Shown here: positions 23,401 through 35,622 of the stretch, in pieces
Layout: every line of letters starts with the position of its first letter
Position numbering within the stretch: the stretch's first letter is position 1
Origin: Cladochytrium replicatum
Taxonomy: Eukaryota > Chytridiomycota > Chytridiomycetes > Cladochytriales > Cladochytriaceae
Assembly: GCA_025526935.1 (NCBI GenBank)
Contig: JAHLKD010000012.1
Span: forward strand, 248,001 to 312,000
Length of the DNA stretch: 64,000 nucleotides
Reading direction: 5' to 3'
Translations under genes and position numbers: made by a program
Notes under the pieces: generated by a model
What the model was told of the DNA's origin: nothing
The model's database searches: none
The model's input: the letters and a program-made list of their open reading frames with translations, nothing else

Positions 23401-26400
23401 GACGAGACTCTCTCGGACACATCTGATGTGCGTTTCGTTGAGTTTGTTGAACACATCCTTCGAACGACTCCAGGCTACCTTGATGAAGCCAGTGCTGAAA
23501 GTGGTGATCGGACGTACTGGACAAGCATTTTGAAGGATTCGAAAGGTGCGTCATTCCCAGTTCTAGATCAGACTCGAAGCCTTGAGACGCAGAGTGCTTT
23601 CGCCTTGGACTCTCACACAATCTCACTCGAACGACTTCAAAGACTTTGCGAAGACCTTGAGTGCAGTATGCAAGCCGTTTTCGAAGCGGCTTGGGCCATT
23701 CTGTTGCAGTCATACACGGGATCAAAGGATGTGAGCTTTGGTCAGGTAGTCTCCGGACGTACCTGCCCAGTCCCCGGTGTGGAAGAGTTGGTTGCCCCAA
23801 CATTTAACACAGTTGTTGTCAGGATCCCGGACGTCACGAACTTCACTTCTGTTTCTGAACTGGTCCGCTTCATTCAGCAGCAAAACACTAATTCGCTTGA
23901 TTATCAATTCACGCCTCTTCGCGCAATCAAACGCTGGTTGGGGCAGGATGATGAGAAGGCTTCGCGTCAATTGTTCGACACACTCTTCCTTTTCCAGAAG
24001 ATGACAGCGGCCACAGACTCTGGGAAATCGCTTGCAGCTGACATTTGGAGTCTGCAAGATGGTCACGATGCGGTTGCTGAGTATGCAGTGAACATCGAGA
24101 TCGAGCCTAATGAGTCCTCCGTTGTCATTCGCGGGGCGTCGAGGGCCGAGTTGATGAGCCTGGCGCAACTGAAACTCATTATCGAACAGCTAGAGGCTAT
24201 CGTTGCTGGCATTGCAGATGAGCCGACCAAGGCGGTGGGATGGCCGAGCCTAAGCAGATCCCAACTTTCAGTGGAGAATTCCGCTCCGAGCACGTACACC
24301 AAAGAAGAGCTTTTGAAGCGATGGGAAGTGAGGCCTGCACAATCTAGGACTCCAACGGTCAGCAAACAGCGACGGTGGTCCTTCATGAACTGGGTCTCGA
24401 AAGCTACATTAAAATCTGGGTCAACCGAGATGCCGAGGGATTTCTTATTGCATTTTGCATTCGAGCAACATGCACGCGCAACGCCCAACTCAACTGCACT
24501 GGAGTTTACCGCCGATGAGAAATCACCAAAGGAGACGTTCACGTATGCAGCCTTGAATGCAAACGCAAACAAACTTGCTCATTTGCTGAGTTCGCTTGAT
24601 GTTCGACCTAACGAGCTGATTCCTGTGTGCTTTGACCGCTGCCCAAATGCGTACATTTCTATTCTTGCTGTACTGAAAGCTGGTATGGAACTTATAATAA
24701 TGATTTTTTTTGTTTCCATTTGTTAAATTTTGACGATGTAGGGTGCGGGTATGTTCCAATCGATCCAGCATGGCCATCGGAACGCAAGAAGCTCATTTTC
24801 GAAGATGTTGGAGCACGCGTTATCATCTGCTCTAGTTCTATTGCCAGAACATTACCAAGTAGCTCCAAAGTCACATTTGTTGTCCCGGATGCTGCTGAAT
24901 GGAAGTCCAAACTTAACAGCATGATGTCAGACGACATTGGCCCGATCGTAACTCTAACTGGCAACAGCATCGCTTACGTCATCTTCACTAGCGGGTCGAC
25001 CGGTACCCCCAAAGGGTGTTTGATCGATCATCATGCAGCGAGTCAGACGATCGCTGCGTTCTCGGATGCGCTTCCATTCGACGCCTCGGGCCGATACCTC
25101 CAGTTTGCAGCATTTGCGTTTGACGTATCGGTGCTGGAAATGTTCCTCCCATGGAGTCGAGGGGGTGCCACAGTGACAACACCGAAAGAAGAGTTGCTAC
25201 GGGATCTTGAAGGCTTCGTTCGGAAGAACGAAGTCACTCATCTTGGTCTCACGCCGACTGCATCTGCTGCGCTTTTGAACAACCCTGACCGTGTGCCGAG
25301 CGTGAAAGCGCTGGTGTCCGGTGGAGAGAAGATGACGCAGGCTGTGGTCTCGGCTTGGGCTGCAAGTGGCAAGCTCTTTAATGCATACGGCCCGACAGAG
25401 GCAACGATTGGTGTTTCGATAGGTCGATTTGGGCTGGACGATGTTTTCGGAATGGTTGGAAAGCCATTCAAGACCGTATCGGCATTCGTGGTGGACACGA
25501 ATTTGAACGTGCTTCCCCGAGGTGTCGTCGGAGAGCTTGTGCTTGGAGGTCCGCAGTTGGGCAAGTACTTGAATCGACCAGATCAAACCGCGCAGCGATT
25601 CGTCAAGTTGCCGTACACTGGAGAGGTTGTTTATCGCACAGGAGATTTGGCGCGACTGTTGGTAGACGGATCTATTGTTATCCTCGGTCGCGAGGATGAC
25701 CAAGTCAAACTGAACGGACAGAGGCTTGAGCTTGAAGAAATCAGCACTGTTTCAAGGATGGTGGCTGGAGTCGTTGATGCGGTTTCAATGGTTTGTACCC
25801 ATCCCACGCTTGTGCGTGATCAGCTCGTTGTATTTGTCGTTTGTGGATCCCAGCAGAGCGAGACAGGTGACAAGATCAACATTGAGTTTGCAAAGGTGCA
25901 CGCAGCAGCGTCATCCGCCGTCCTGGACCAGTGTCAGGAGAAGCTTCCGCCGTACATGGTGCCCTCATTTGTGATCAGCCTACCAAGTCTCCCTCGAGGA
26001 CTTACAAACAAAGTCGATTCGAATGCTATGAGGAAGCTGTTCGAGAGTGCCGACAGTGAGTTGTTGGATCAACTTCGACTTGTTTCCGAAGGTTCTGAAG
26101 AACATTCGGCCATTGAATCTTCGCGAGCGTGGCAAGATGTTGAATCAGTCGTTCGCGACATCATCGCAAAGATATCTGGCGTCCAGACCAACGCTATCCG
26201 TCTGCAGAGCACACTCGGCCAGCTTGGTATTGACTCAATCTCGGTCGTCCAAGTCGCCTCCGAGCTGAAGCGTGCTGGGCTCGGAGTAAGCATCGCACAA
26301 ATCTTGCGTGGACGGACTCTGCGCAATACCGTAGCTGCTGCCGTGGAGCTTAAGCAAAGCGGTGCAGTGGAGGAGATGTCCGGACTCGCCAAGAGAAACG

Positions 26401-27962
26401 CACTTCAATCTATGGTGGCTCAAAGGTTGGGCTCGAAGTTTATGGGATCAATCGCAGGTCGATTAGGTGTGGATGACGATGAAATTGAGGTGGTCCTGCC
26501 ATGTGCCCCCGGCCAGCACTTTACCATTGCATCTTGGGCTGAGTTGCACGGCTCTCGGTTCATCGGGTCGTTTATATTCGTGCTTAAAGAAACGCCAACC
26601 GACGGAACAGACGAAACGTTGCATTCTGCATGGACACAACTTGTTCGCGAAAACCCGATTTTGAGGACCACCTTTGTTTCTTCTGGCGATGAGAATGACT
26701 TGAGAGTCGTACAGGTGGTCTTGAAATCATCGTCGGACTCTTCGTGGAGAAGCGATAAAGGCGATGCTTTGGAAATGGTCTGGGACTCTATGGAAGCGAA
26801 AAGCATTCTGAGGGAACGCGCGAGTCAAAGCGCAAACTTTATTCACGCTGGACAGCTAGCACGACCTCCGGTGCAAATTCAGCACATCGAGTTTTCGAAC
26901 GCTTCAGTACTCCTGTTGACAGTGCATCACGCGCTCTATGACGGGTGGAGTATGACGCTGTTACCGCAAAAGTTTGAACAAGCGCTTGCGAAAGATGAGA
27001 GCGCATATGATTTCGAGTTCGAACAGGTTCTTTATGATATCCATGAGCCAAACAAGTGGGAATCCGCCGTAGCTGCTAAGCAATCTTTCTGGACGTCTGC
27101 ACTCAGTGGAGCGAATCAAGCCGCTGCATCGATATTCTCGTTCGGTAAAGAGCAGACAGAGGAACGGATCTACCACGGTATCTTGATGCAAAGTGGACCG
27201 GAGCTGCAAGGACTCAACGAGAAACTTGAGAGTGTTAGCCGTGAGAGTGGAATAACGGTGGAATCATTATTCATGGCGACTTGGGCGAAGGTTCAAGCCT
27301 CGCGACATGCGCTGCAAAACGAAACGAGTGGCGACGTTCTCTTTGGGATGTACCACGCTGGACGTCAAGTTCACCTTGCATCGCAAAACTTGCTTGCGCC
27401 GACCTTCAATGTTGTGCCCGTTTACGCTAGGGGAGCGTTAGACCTTCCGCTACTTGAGCTTGCTCGTCAACTCCAGCGGTCGATGAATGAACAGAGGCAT
27501 ATGACCCAAGTTTCCTTGCTCGATATCCACGAATGGGCTGGAAAGAGTGACCGTCCCTTGTTCAACGTCCACGTCAATCTCCTGAAATACTCGACAGCTG
27601 AAGAGTCCCTGCTTTCATCATCCAAATTTGAGTTGGCACCTCTAGAGGTATGCATATATATCAAATTGAGACTGGACGTGATCACTTATTTGTCTCTTGT
27701 TTCATAGGACCTCTCATCGGAAACGCACAGCGAAAAATCGTCAATTGGTATCCCTGCGTTGGTGACTGCGAACGGGATTGAAAGACCCTTTTTGGTGAAT
27801 GGACAACGCAGTGTCCCCGCAGAACTCGATCTTGAAGTCGGATATTCGAGCACACGTGGTATTGAGTCGGTAGGACTCTTCTGCCGAAAGTCGTTTGGCA
27901 GTGCTTCGGATTTGCACAAGCTTGTTTCAGAGCTGTCTGAGATGGCGATGACAGAAATCTAA
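11463..27962 (+). CDS. Hydroxamate siderophore nonribosomal peptide synthetase, five modules
   Basis: Twelve exons: 11463-11900, 11958-12755, 12807-13008, 13060-15443, 15499-17160, 17215-17994, 18049-18447, 18501-20621, 20673-21449, 21505-24682, 24742-27647 and 27708-27962. They sum to 15,900 bases, 5,299 residues, in one frame. Domain order is A1-T1-C1, T2-C2, A2-T3-C3, A3-T4-C4, A4-T5-C5, with no thioesterase or epimerase. A-T-C repeats ending in a condensation domain, the C-domain spelling HHALYDGWS and the YPCTPLQ opening are marks of the SidC/Sib1/Fer3 ferrichrome synthetases. Every T domain keeps its phosphopantetheine serine. The neighbouring ornithine monooxygenase and acyltransferase would supply acyl-hydroxyornithine. 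Fungal SidC has three A domains and its bare T-C modules at the C-terminal end; here there are four and the bare T-C is second. The product is inferred to be a ferrichrome-like peptide; its sequence is not determined. Confidence 0.92.
12190..15600 (+). other. Synthetase module 1: A1-T1-C1
   Basis: A1 runs from about 12190 to 13920 (YTSGSTGRPKG, AYGPTETAIH, YRTGDLAR). By alignment to GrsA from memory its ten pocket residues read D-V-F-E-L-I-A-I-H-K. T1 carries AGIDSFGAIQL near 14089. C1 has HHAVYDIWT at about 14734-14760: the glycine of HHxxxDG is isoleucine. C1 may therefore have altered activity. Confidence 0.8.
15740..17220 (+). other. Synthetase module 2: T2-C2 without adenylation domain
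   Basis: After C1 and a linker with no A-domain core motif comes T2 (RLGLDSIHVIQL, near 15861) and C2 (YPCTPTQ opening near 16107; NHAVYDGWS at about 16496-16522). The first histidine of HHxxxDG is asparagine; the second, the catalytic one in the family, is kept. In SidC such bare T-C units allow repeated use of an upstream A domain. Confidence 0.8.
17500..20900 (+). other. Synthetase module 3: A2-T3-C3
   Basis: A2 from about 17500 to 19160 (YTSGTTGMPKG across an intron, AYGPSE, YKSGDLAR). Pocket residues by alignment are D-V-G-A-I-G-A-I-G-K. T3 has ELGIDSINITHV near 19330. C3 has HHALYDGWS at about 19920-19946, fully canonical. Confidence 0.8.
20900..24260 (+). other. Synthetase module 4: A3-T4-C4
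   Basis: A3 from about 20900 to 22540. Its phosphate-loop motif reads ATSGTTGTPKLV, with leucine where PKG is usual. NCYGPTETS and YRTGDLVR follow. Pocket residues by alignment are D-V-Y-C-L-G-C-V-N-K. T4 has ILGLDSLSMIRL near 22710. C4 has HHALYDGFS at about 23336-23362. Confidence 0.8.
24440..27962 (+). other. Synthetase module 5: A4-T5-C5 (terminal)
   Basis: A4 from about 24440 to 26050 (FTSGSTGTPKG, AYGPTEATIG, YRTGDLAR). Pocket residues by alignment are D-V-L-G-V-G-A-I-G-K. T5 has QLGIDSISVVQV near 26235. C5 has HHALYDGWS at about 26927-26953 and ends the protein. In fungal cyclic siderophore synthetases the last condensation domain closes the ring, the likely role of C5. Confidence 0.8.
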
Positions 27963-28497
27963 TGTTGCTATTCTATGACATTTTCCGTACCCATCTTTCT
28001 TCTGTATCTGCTTGTATGTCTTGACATTTCTCCGTTGCTATTCTTGGTTTGCGGCGCTCTTTCACATGCTCTGGTTCTTTTTTCGGCTAATCCCCAAAAT
28101 ATGACATCATCATTCGCACGATTTCAGTCTGCCCGTTGCCCACGTGACCCATCCCCGTGCTGCCCCGCGCAAAGAAATCGCTGCTCCCGCCAGACATTAT
28201 AACCGACCCATAGCTGCCCCTCACGGACTGCAAGACTTGTGGTTGGACCGACGGAACTTCATCAACTTAAAGGTGAGCCTGGTGCTGCCGCTGCGACTTG
28301 CCGTACTTCAACTTGTTTGAGGCGAGGTCATGCGATCTCCAAAGGGTTGAACAAAAGGCGATATATTCACAGGAAGTTGACCGGCAGCCTTTGTGACTGA
28401 GGACAGCAACGTTTTCACTATTGTGCTTTAAAACACTTCCCCTTCATTCATCGATTCGGACCCCACACAGGCTAACATAGTATTCGGCTTGTTGCAG
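27963..28497. other. Intergenic: synthetase 3' flank and SDHB promoter
   Basis: 535 bases. A CACGTGACC E-box lies at 28141-28149. The base run just before the SDHB start (TTGTTGCAG) looks like a splice acceptor, so a 5'-UTR intron is possible. No further gene seen. Confidence 0.5.
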
Positions 28498-29589
<1,092 letters not shown>

Positions 29590-29944
29590 TTTACGAGATT
29601 CGGTTTGTTTCGTTTTTGGTTGTAGATCGTGGCCCCGTTGTTTGTTTCTAGTTTCTTTGTTTTGGAGAAGTGCGATCAATTCCTATATCCATTGTTCACC
29701 TTTCCGTTCGATGCCAATAAAGTGATGATCCCAGCTTCGATTCATTCGTGTGTCGAGCACTGGCCGGGAAACATACACAAACGGAGCAAGACAAATTCTC
29801 TACTGTTGCCAACGCACTGACGCACAAACTAGAGCGAATCTAGTGTATCATCCTCTAAGAGGTTGCGAACACACTAACGATGCCATTCGAACTTCGGAGC
29901 TTGACAATGGCGCTGTTCTTATAGCCTTAGACCGGATATCATTC

Positions 29945-30008
29945 AGCTCCGGACGCGAAGCTTTCGGCCTTTTTATAGCTCCGAACGCGAAGCTTTCGGC
30001 CTTTTGAT
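29945..30008. repeat. Two-copy 32-base tandem repeat
   Basis: Units 29945-29976 and 29977-30008 share CGCGAAGCTTTCGGCCTTTT and differ at two or three bases. Function unknown. Confidence 0.92.
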
Positions 30009-30276
30009 TGATTCCCAGCACCATTGACAGTTGAAAACGGCCGTCGAAATGTTTGACAAAGCAATCGGCAAAAGGCTCATAAATATGAACTTCAAAGAAG
30101 CGTAGCAGACCGATGACGTTGATAAGAACGTTAAACCCACAAAGCAGGACCTTCATTCAATGCTGGATATTCCAAGCAAGCTCCCGCACACCATTCGCCC
30201 ATTAACCAAACAGAAACGAAGAGATGATCCGGTGAGCTTTGTGGCGACCCCTTTGCTGGTGGCCTTGATTTGTGGA

Positions 30277-30616
30277 TGAGAACAGTGCAGTCGGCAGTCT
30301 GAGAGAACTGGAGTTATATACGGATTATGGAATCGACTTAACCGAGACAAGGATTCGGCGTACAAAAACGACATTACATGGATCGGCTATTTTGTTGAAC
30401 TGAAGTACCTTATCATTGAGGCGGACGACTTTGCCATTGTTCCTCGAGTCAAAAAAGGGCTAAAGGATGCCAGGAAGGCCGTGCAATCGAGAAACGTTGG
30501 CACAAAAACGCCGGTTGAAAAAAAATCACAACATACTTCAACCACTCCAGTCTCTACTGGGAGTTTCCAGCGACGGGCTGATAACCTTTGCTCATTCCCC
30601 CCCTTCAACGTATAAG
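30277..30616 (+). other. Coding-like stretch, unrecognised
   Basis: An open stretch of about 110 codons with no in-frame start. It reads like real protein in its middle, with NRLNRDKDSAYKNDITWIGY, then a basic region VKKGLKDARKAVQ and a Ser/Thr-rich tail ending PPFNV. It could be the last exon of a gene or a remnant. I cannot name the family. Confidence 0.3.
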
Positions 30617-31782
30617 TTTGACAGCTGGATCGCATATCTATAACTCAACTCAATCCGCTCGGGCAGGGCATTGAGCTTGGAAAGGGTTATGGGGACTAGT
30701 AAGGCAAAGTGAAAAATTGAAATTCGGAGAGATCATACGGTTCAAACACAGAATCGGTGATAGGGGGTTGTTCGAACACCTCGATATTGCATCTCCTTCT
30801 ACCGACCCATATATCTTGCAACGTCCTCGTTAATCGATCTGAACCTCGCTGCTCACTGGCAAGATTCTGAGCTTCTCGAAAGCACTCTGAAAAAATATTT
30901 GCTGCGAAAACTCCTTGCAGGCGAAGCTTCTTACGCTTATCCTTATCCCAATGAGGCGAGTGTTTCTCTTTTCCAAGAAAGCGAGAGAGCTTCTCGAGCG
31001 ATTTCGCTTCGTGGAATAGAGGGATCTGCCATCAACCTGGATGGACACTTTACCGCTTCTGATCAACAGCCTCCTCATTCCCACGTTCTGAGGCAAGAGT
31101 ACCTACTTGATTCATCAAGGTAGACGGTATTTTGATCCCAAATTTCTCTGATTCTTGATAAAGTCATTGTTTCCAACATAAGCTGCGGCCATCACGAGTT
31201 GATCTGCAGGCAGCAATAGAAAATAGAAACTGAGCGCCAAGAATGGTTGTAATCGCTAGTGGAATGCTGATGCTTAGATTCCAAGAAAGGTCGTTGAGAA
31301 GGGCCGATGGAGAGTCATAAAGCTGATGGAGAGTAGTCATAAAGCTTATGTTGGAACACCAGTATGCTTGCAAGAATGGTATAATGACTTGATAACTAAA
31401 TTGAAAGTGCATTGTCTGTTAAGATGGTGTTTCAACAATCAATTTCGCAAAGCAAGAAACCTCTGGAGAATTTTTCACTGGAGAGCAACGAAGAAAGAAA
31501 TAAAACAAAGGTTCAAACGGTTAATGCTTGACCCCTTGAGCCGAGAGTAAAGTATTTGCAGTGATTGGCGTAAATTTTGCGAACCATTGTCATTGCGCTC
31601 GTTGACTCCATTGGCCTCTCCTTGAATGTGATTGATGAGCTTCGTGGTGAATCGGCGCAAGAAGGGTATACTCTGTCCGAACTTAATTGAGTAGAGTTGA
31701 TCCTGAGACCCATACTTGCCATTCAATCATTGTTGTATTCTCTAATGTAAGTAGTACAGCTTGATTATTAAACTATTTAGAT

Positions 31783-31964
31783 ACAAAGAATCCATTGTCT
31801 GATTGAAGCACTATTTAGATACATCTTGAGACTCCTACAGTCGATGCAACTATCGAGTATACCATTTATACAGATATGGCTTGATTACTAAAGTACTGTT
31901 CCCAATAAGTAAATATTACTGTTGATTACTAAATAGTGCTTCAATCAGATAATAGATTCTTTGT
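31783..31964. repeat. 36-base inverted repeat, candidate small foldback element
   Basis: The left arm 31783-31818 and right arm 31929-31964 are reverse complements with two mismatches and a 110-base spacer. The flanks and spacer hold further copies of a GATTANTAAA-like motif. The shape and AT-rich make-up suggest a MITE or other foldback element; no transposase is nearby. Confidence 0.75.
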
Positions 31965-32258
31965 TCACAATTAAGAACAAATAGTGTAATATGAATATTA
32001 CCATATGTGTTAACATCATGGGAGGACATGTAAGTACGCGTTTCAACCATCATAAATACACATTACTCTTCCGATTGGTATCAGCTTAACAAGTATAATT
32101 GATACATCTCTCTCTGGCAGCTTTTTCGCACAAAAATTGAACAGCCTGTATGTTACCTCTTGTTGTTTGTGCTAATGAGAAACTTAACAACACGCGTCTT
32201 ACCTTGCCACATCCTCTTCATTTGGGATGCACAAGAACGTGTATTTGATTTATCATGT

Positions 32259-32382
32259 GTCTTTAACGCCACACAAAAATGTGTGTTAAGTCTTTAACGC
32301 CACACAAAAATGTGTGTTAAGTCTTTAACGCCACACAAAAATGTGTGTTAAGTCTTAAACGCCACACAAACACATGTGTTTG
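32259..32382. repeat. 31-base tandem array, four copies
   Basis: Three perfect copies (32259-32289, 32290-32320, 32321-32351) and a fourth diverged one. Each unit contains ACACAAAAATGTGT, which can fold into a small hairpin. A minisatellite. Confidence 0.97.
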
Positions 32383-33018
32383 ATTTAACATCTGTATACC
32401 AAAAAAAAGTGTCACAATGGACAACTCTGAATCACAATACTATGTATTATCGGTCATTCATTGCACTATTTGAACATATAGAAGAAGCCTACTATCGTAA
32501 CCCAGAGAATTGTTTGGACATGTTTGTACTTCATCTGGTAAGTAAGCGTGTCGAGTGTTGATGGTTGTACCACAATTTATGTACATGTGTCTGTGTTTAC
32601 TACGTGTTGATACCTACTATCAACAAAGCACTTAATCGCTTCCGTGGTTCTTGGAATACCTACCAAGTCCGCACATTGGGCTTGACTCCAGAGAAGGCAA
32701 TGCGAGACCGGGGATCACGTACAAGAGGAATTGTAGATCCACATGCTGAGATGAATCTGACAAAGCTGATGTTGACTACTACAGGCCAGCTTTCTAGTCG
32801 GACCTCCATTTCCAGAGTATATGCCTCACCTGCAAGTTTCACCACCCTAAACAGATTTTTCCATTGGCAAGCATGATTTAAATAGGCTTTGTGCTGAAGC
32901 TGGAGTGGGTTCGCCAGACGAGACCGGTAGAGTTTCCACATATCTCTGTCTAAGAGTTGCTGTGGTAGAGTTTGTTGCACAACAGCTGCAGTGAATATCT
33001 CCACGGATGCTGAAATTT

Positions 33019-33056
33019 AATTCCAAACTGTATTCCAAACTGTATTCCAAACTGTT
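33019..33056. repeat. 12-base tandem repeat, three copies
   Basis: ATTCCAAACTGT repeated three times in a row, followed by a partial unit. Confidence 0.9.
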
Positions 33057-34693
33057 TTCAAACAAAGTGCATGGTTTGATGGTTCTTGTTTGCACATGTA
33101 GACCAAAGTGTCGTTCGTCTTTGTTGCATGTTGACAAGCTTGTTAGCCATGCAGGTCCGTCATCAGGGTCGAGAACTCCATTTTCTCAATTTTAGGAATT
33201 GACCAAGTGTGGACTAGCCTGCAGCTGGCCACATTTGTTTGACTATTCAACGCACTTTCAGCACACTCTCTAACTACTTCACAGGTTATTGGGACATCAG
33301 GATCATGAAGATTCACTTGCGCTTCCTACCAAAGGGAAGACTAGACCCAGTGGAACTTGAACTTCCAGTGGGAATCCAAATGGAGCTTGGAGAAGCAACA
33401 TTTGAGGCTCTGACAAGCTACCTTCCAAATGCCTGCCAGCATTTTGGCTTTTCAGTCGGCGAGAAATCCAACTCATGTTGAGGCAAGTCAATGAAGTTTT
33501 TCATTTGGGATCGGAGATCATTGAAAATGCTGTCATTGTAGAATGTTGGCTATCATACACGTGGGTTCAATTTTGGGCCCGCGCTTTGGTGGCCCCATTC
33601 ACGCAGCACATTTGACTGCAAGTGGTGTGCAAAACGCCTGGCATTGAAGGACAGCAAACAGCACTGCCAGATCAGGGAGGAAACCTACCGGGAAAGGGAA
33701 GATTGCTGTTTCGAAATACGATCTGGTACTGAATTTTTGGGGTTTGAAATTGGAATCTGTGTTGATCCCACAAAGCCAAGTAATATAAAACTGATCATTG
33801 CCCTGAAGTGCTATGCAACATCAAAAAGGGCACCAGGCTCATCAGTGGTAGATTGTTTTGTACATGGACAAAACAACAAGAAAGAGTTCTGAACGAAACC
33901 TGCTCTCACAAATGTGACTGGGACTGCTGAAGCAACAGCCTAGAACCAACTCAAACCAGAATCGCCTCAAGCAGCACACGTAGGTGTGCCTCAGAGCGGT
34001 GAAAGAAAGTGTGAAAGGGGGTGATAGGACACTGCCACCTTGGAACTTCAAATCTTGGCACTGCCACCTCCTGAACTTTCAGATCTCATTCTTTCTCCCT
34101 CACATCAACCTCATGCCAAAGCCTACAAAGGAACCAAAATATCTTTTCCAAAAGGGGCATGGCAAACGTATCCACAAGCACAAGGGCAAAGCCGAACGTT
34201 GGTCACATTTCTGTTGCTGTTCACACCGCACCCAAATCGCCTGCCCACTTCTGCTCTAGCTACCGAAGTTCAGACAGTTCCACCAGATCTCTTTCAGAAT
34301 GTGGATAATGAAGTGATCAAAAAAGGCCAGGGCAACAGTTTGTCCTAAGAATTAATCTGTGATTCCATTTTGCTAATGCCATCATCTGCTCATTCTTCAG
34401 GAAGGGCCCACTTAGGAGAGGCCAGAGCTGACACGAAAAAGCTGGAAAACTACTCAGGTATATCGTCATGATTCTTCAAGACCAGCTTTTAATATCTTTA
34501 TCACAGGGCAATGACTACTGGACAGCTATCAAACTGGAGAACTTCTACATCCAGCAGCTTTATAAGACCAATCCAAAGGTCCAAAGCAGAACTCACGCTT
34601 GCAGGTCTAAGCACATGCGCAAACGGCCTACAAAGTGTACAGCACAGACAATGTGCTTATACTCGTGTATATTCCTCGTGGTCTCACGGATAG

Positions 34694-35122
34694 ATGCACC
34701 AGAATGTGTACAATGCTTTTCTTGAGTTTGAGGCAGTTTTTTCACCATTTTGGACAAGGGAGAACGACACAAGATACTGCCATACACAGGGTGATCCTGC
34801 CCAGCATGCCGACTGCGATGAGTTCAATTCAACCAACCAGACTCGTGGGACTCAGCACTTTGTTGTATGGAAAACACAGATTCCGGACGCAGCAACTGGG
34901 CTCCGGGTCAACATAGTGAAGGAAATGCAAGAGAAAAATTTCACCATGGACCGCCATCAGGCTTTTTGCAACTTCTTTGGAGTTGGAGATGTGGGTGTTC
35001 ACAAGTTGGCAGCAAACGAACTTGGAATCTCCTACAAAGAGTACCGCAAATTGTTTCCACTATCAGATCCATGGAAGGCGATACCAGGCCAGTTCCACAA
35101 GATGAGTTCACTCTACTTGTAG
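34694..35122 (+). other. Open frame of 142 codons, unrecognised
   Basis: Begins with ATG and reads like a real protein: aromatic- and acidic-rich start (FLEFEAVFSPFWT), several Cys/His near residues 29-42, a block FVVWKTQIPDAATG, and a helical end with FFGVGDVGVHKLAANELG. Neighbouring sequence on the same strand (about 34000-34700) also has coding-like patches in other frames. It could be one exon of a gene or part of a decayed element. I do not recognise the family. Confidence 0.35.
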
Positions 35123-35622
35123 TGCGCACCAGAAATTGCTAATAAGCAGGCTGGGGCGTTCAGTCGACTATCTGGTTGCTCCTCATTTTGAAAAATTGTT
35201 CCAGAAAATTGTCATTTCCCATTTCTTGCAATGGTTGATGATACACGGTCTAACCTCCACAAGGACACACTTGATAAACGGGAATTTCTTTGCGATTTGG
35301 CAGCTCTTGGCAACTGCAGCGGATACTTGTGCTACCCCTCCCTTCATCACTCAAGTGCTCCAAAAAAGAGCAAGGAATGCAATTTCCATGGGATCCACAC
35401 GATGTTTGTTTCTTGGCGTCATGTATCGTAAACACCAAATCAGTGGATGCAATGACACTGAAGATTCGGTTGGCCAATTCAGGCTAATTGTGTGGGTCAA
35501 GTTTCCAGGGTGATCTAGTGCTTGAAAGTTCTGTTTCGAATCCTTGTTGGGAATTTTGTTTTCATGTTGTCAAGTTATTCAATAATCTATGAGTCTACCA
35601 AAGCTGTTAATCAACAGATATG

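Noticed and set aside
32660-33004. 114-codon open frame on the minus strand
   Set aside because: It has a plausible look but no recognised domain, and the opposite strand is also open for much of its length; not enough to call a gene.
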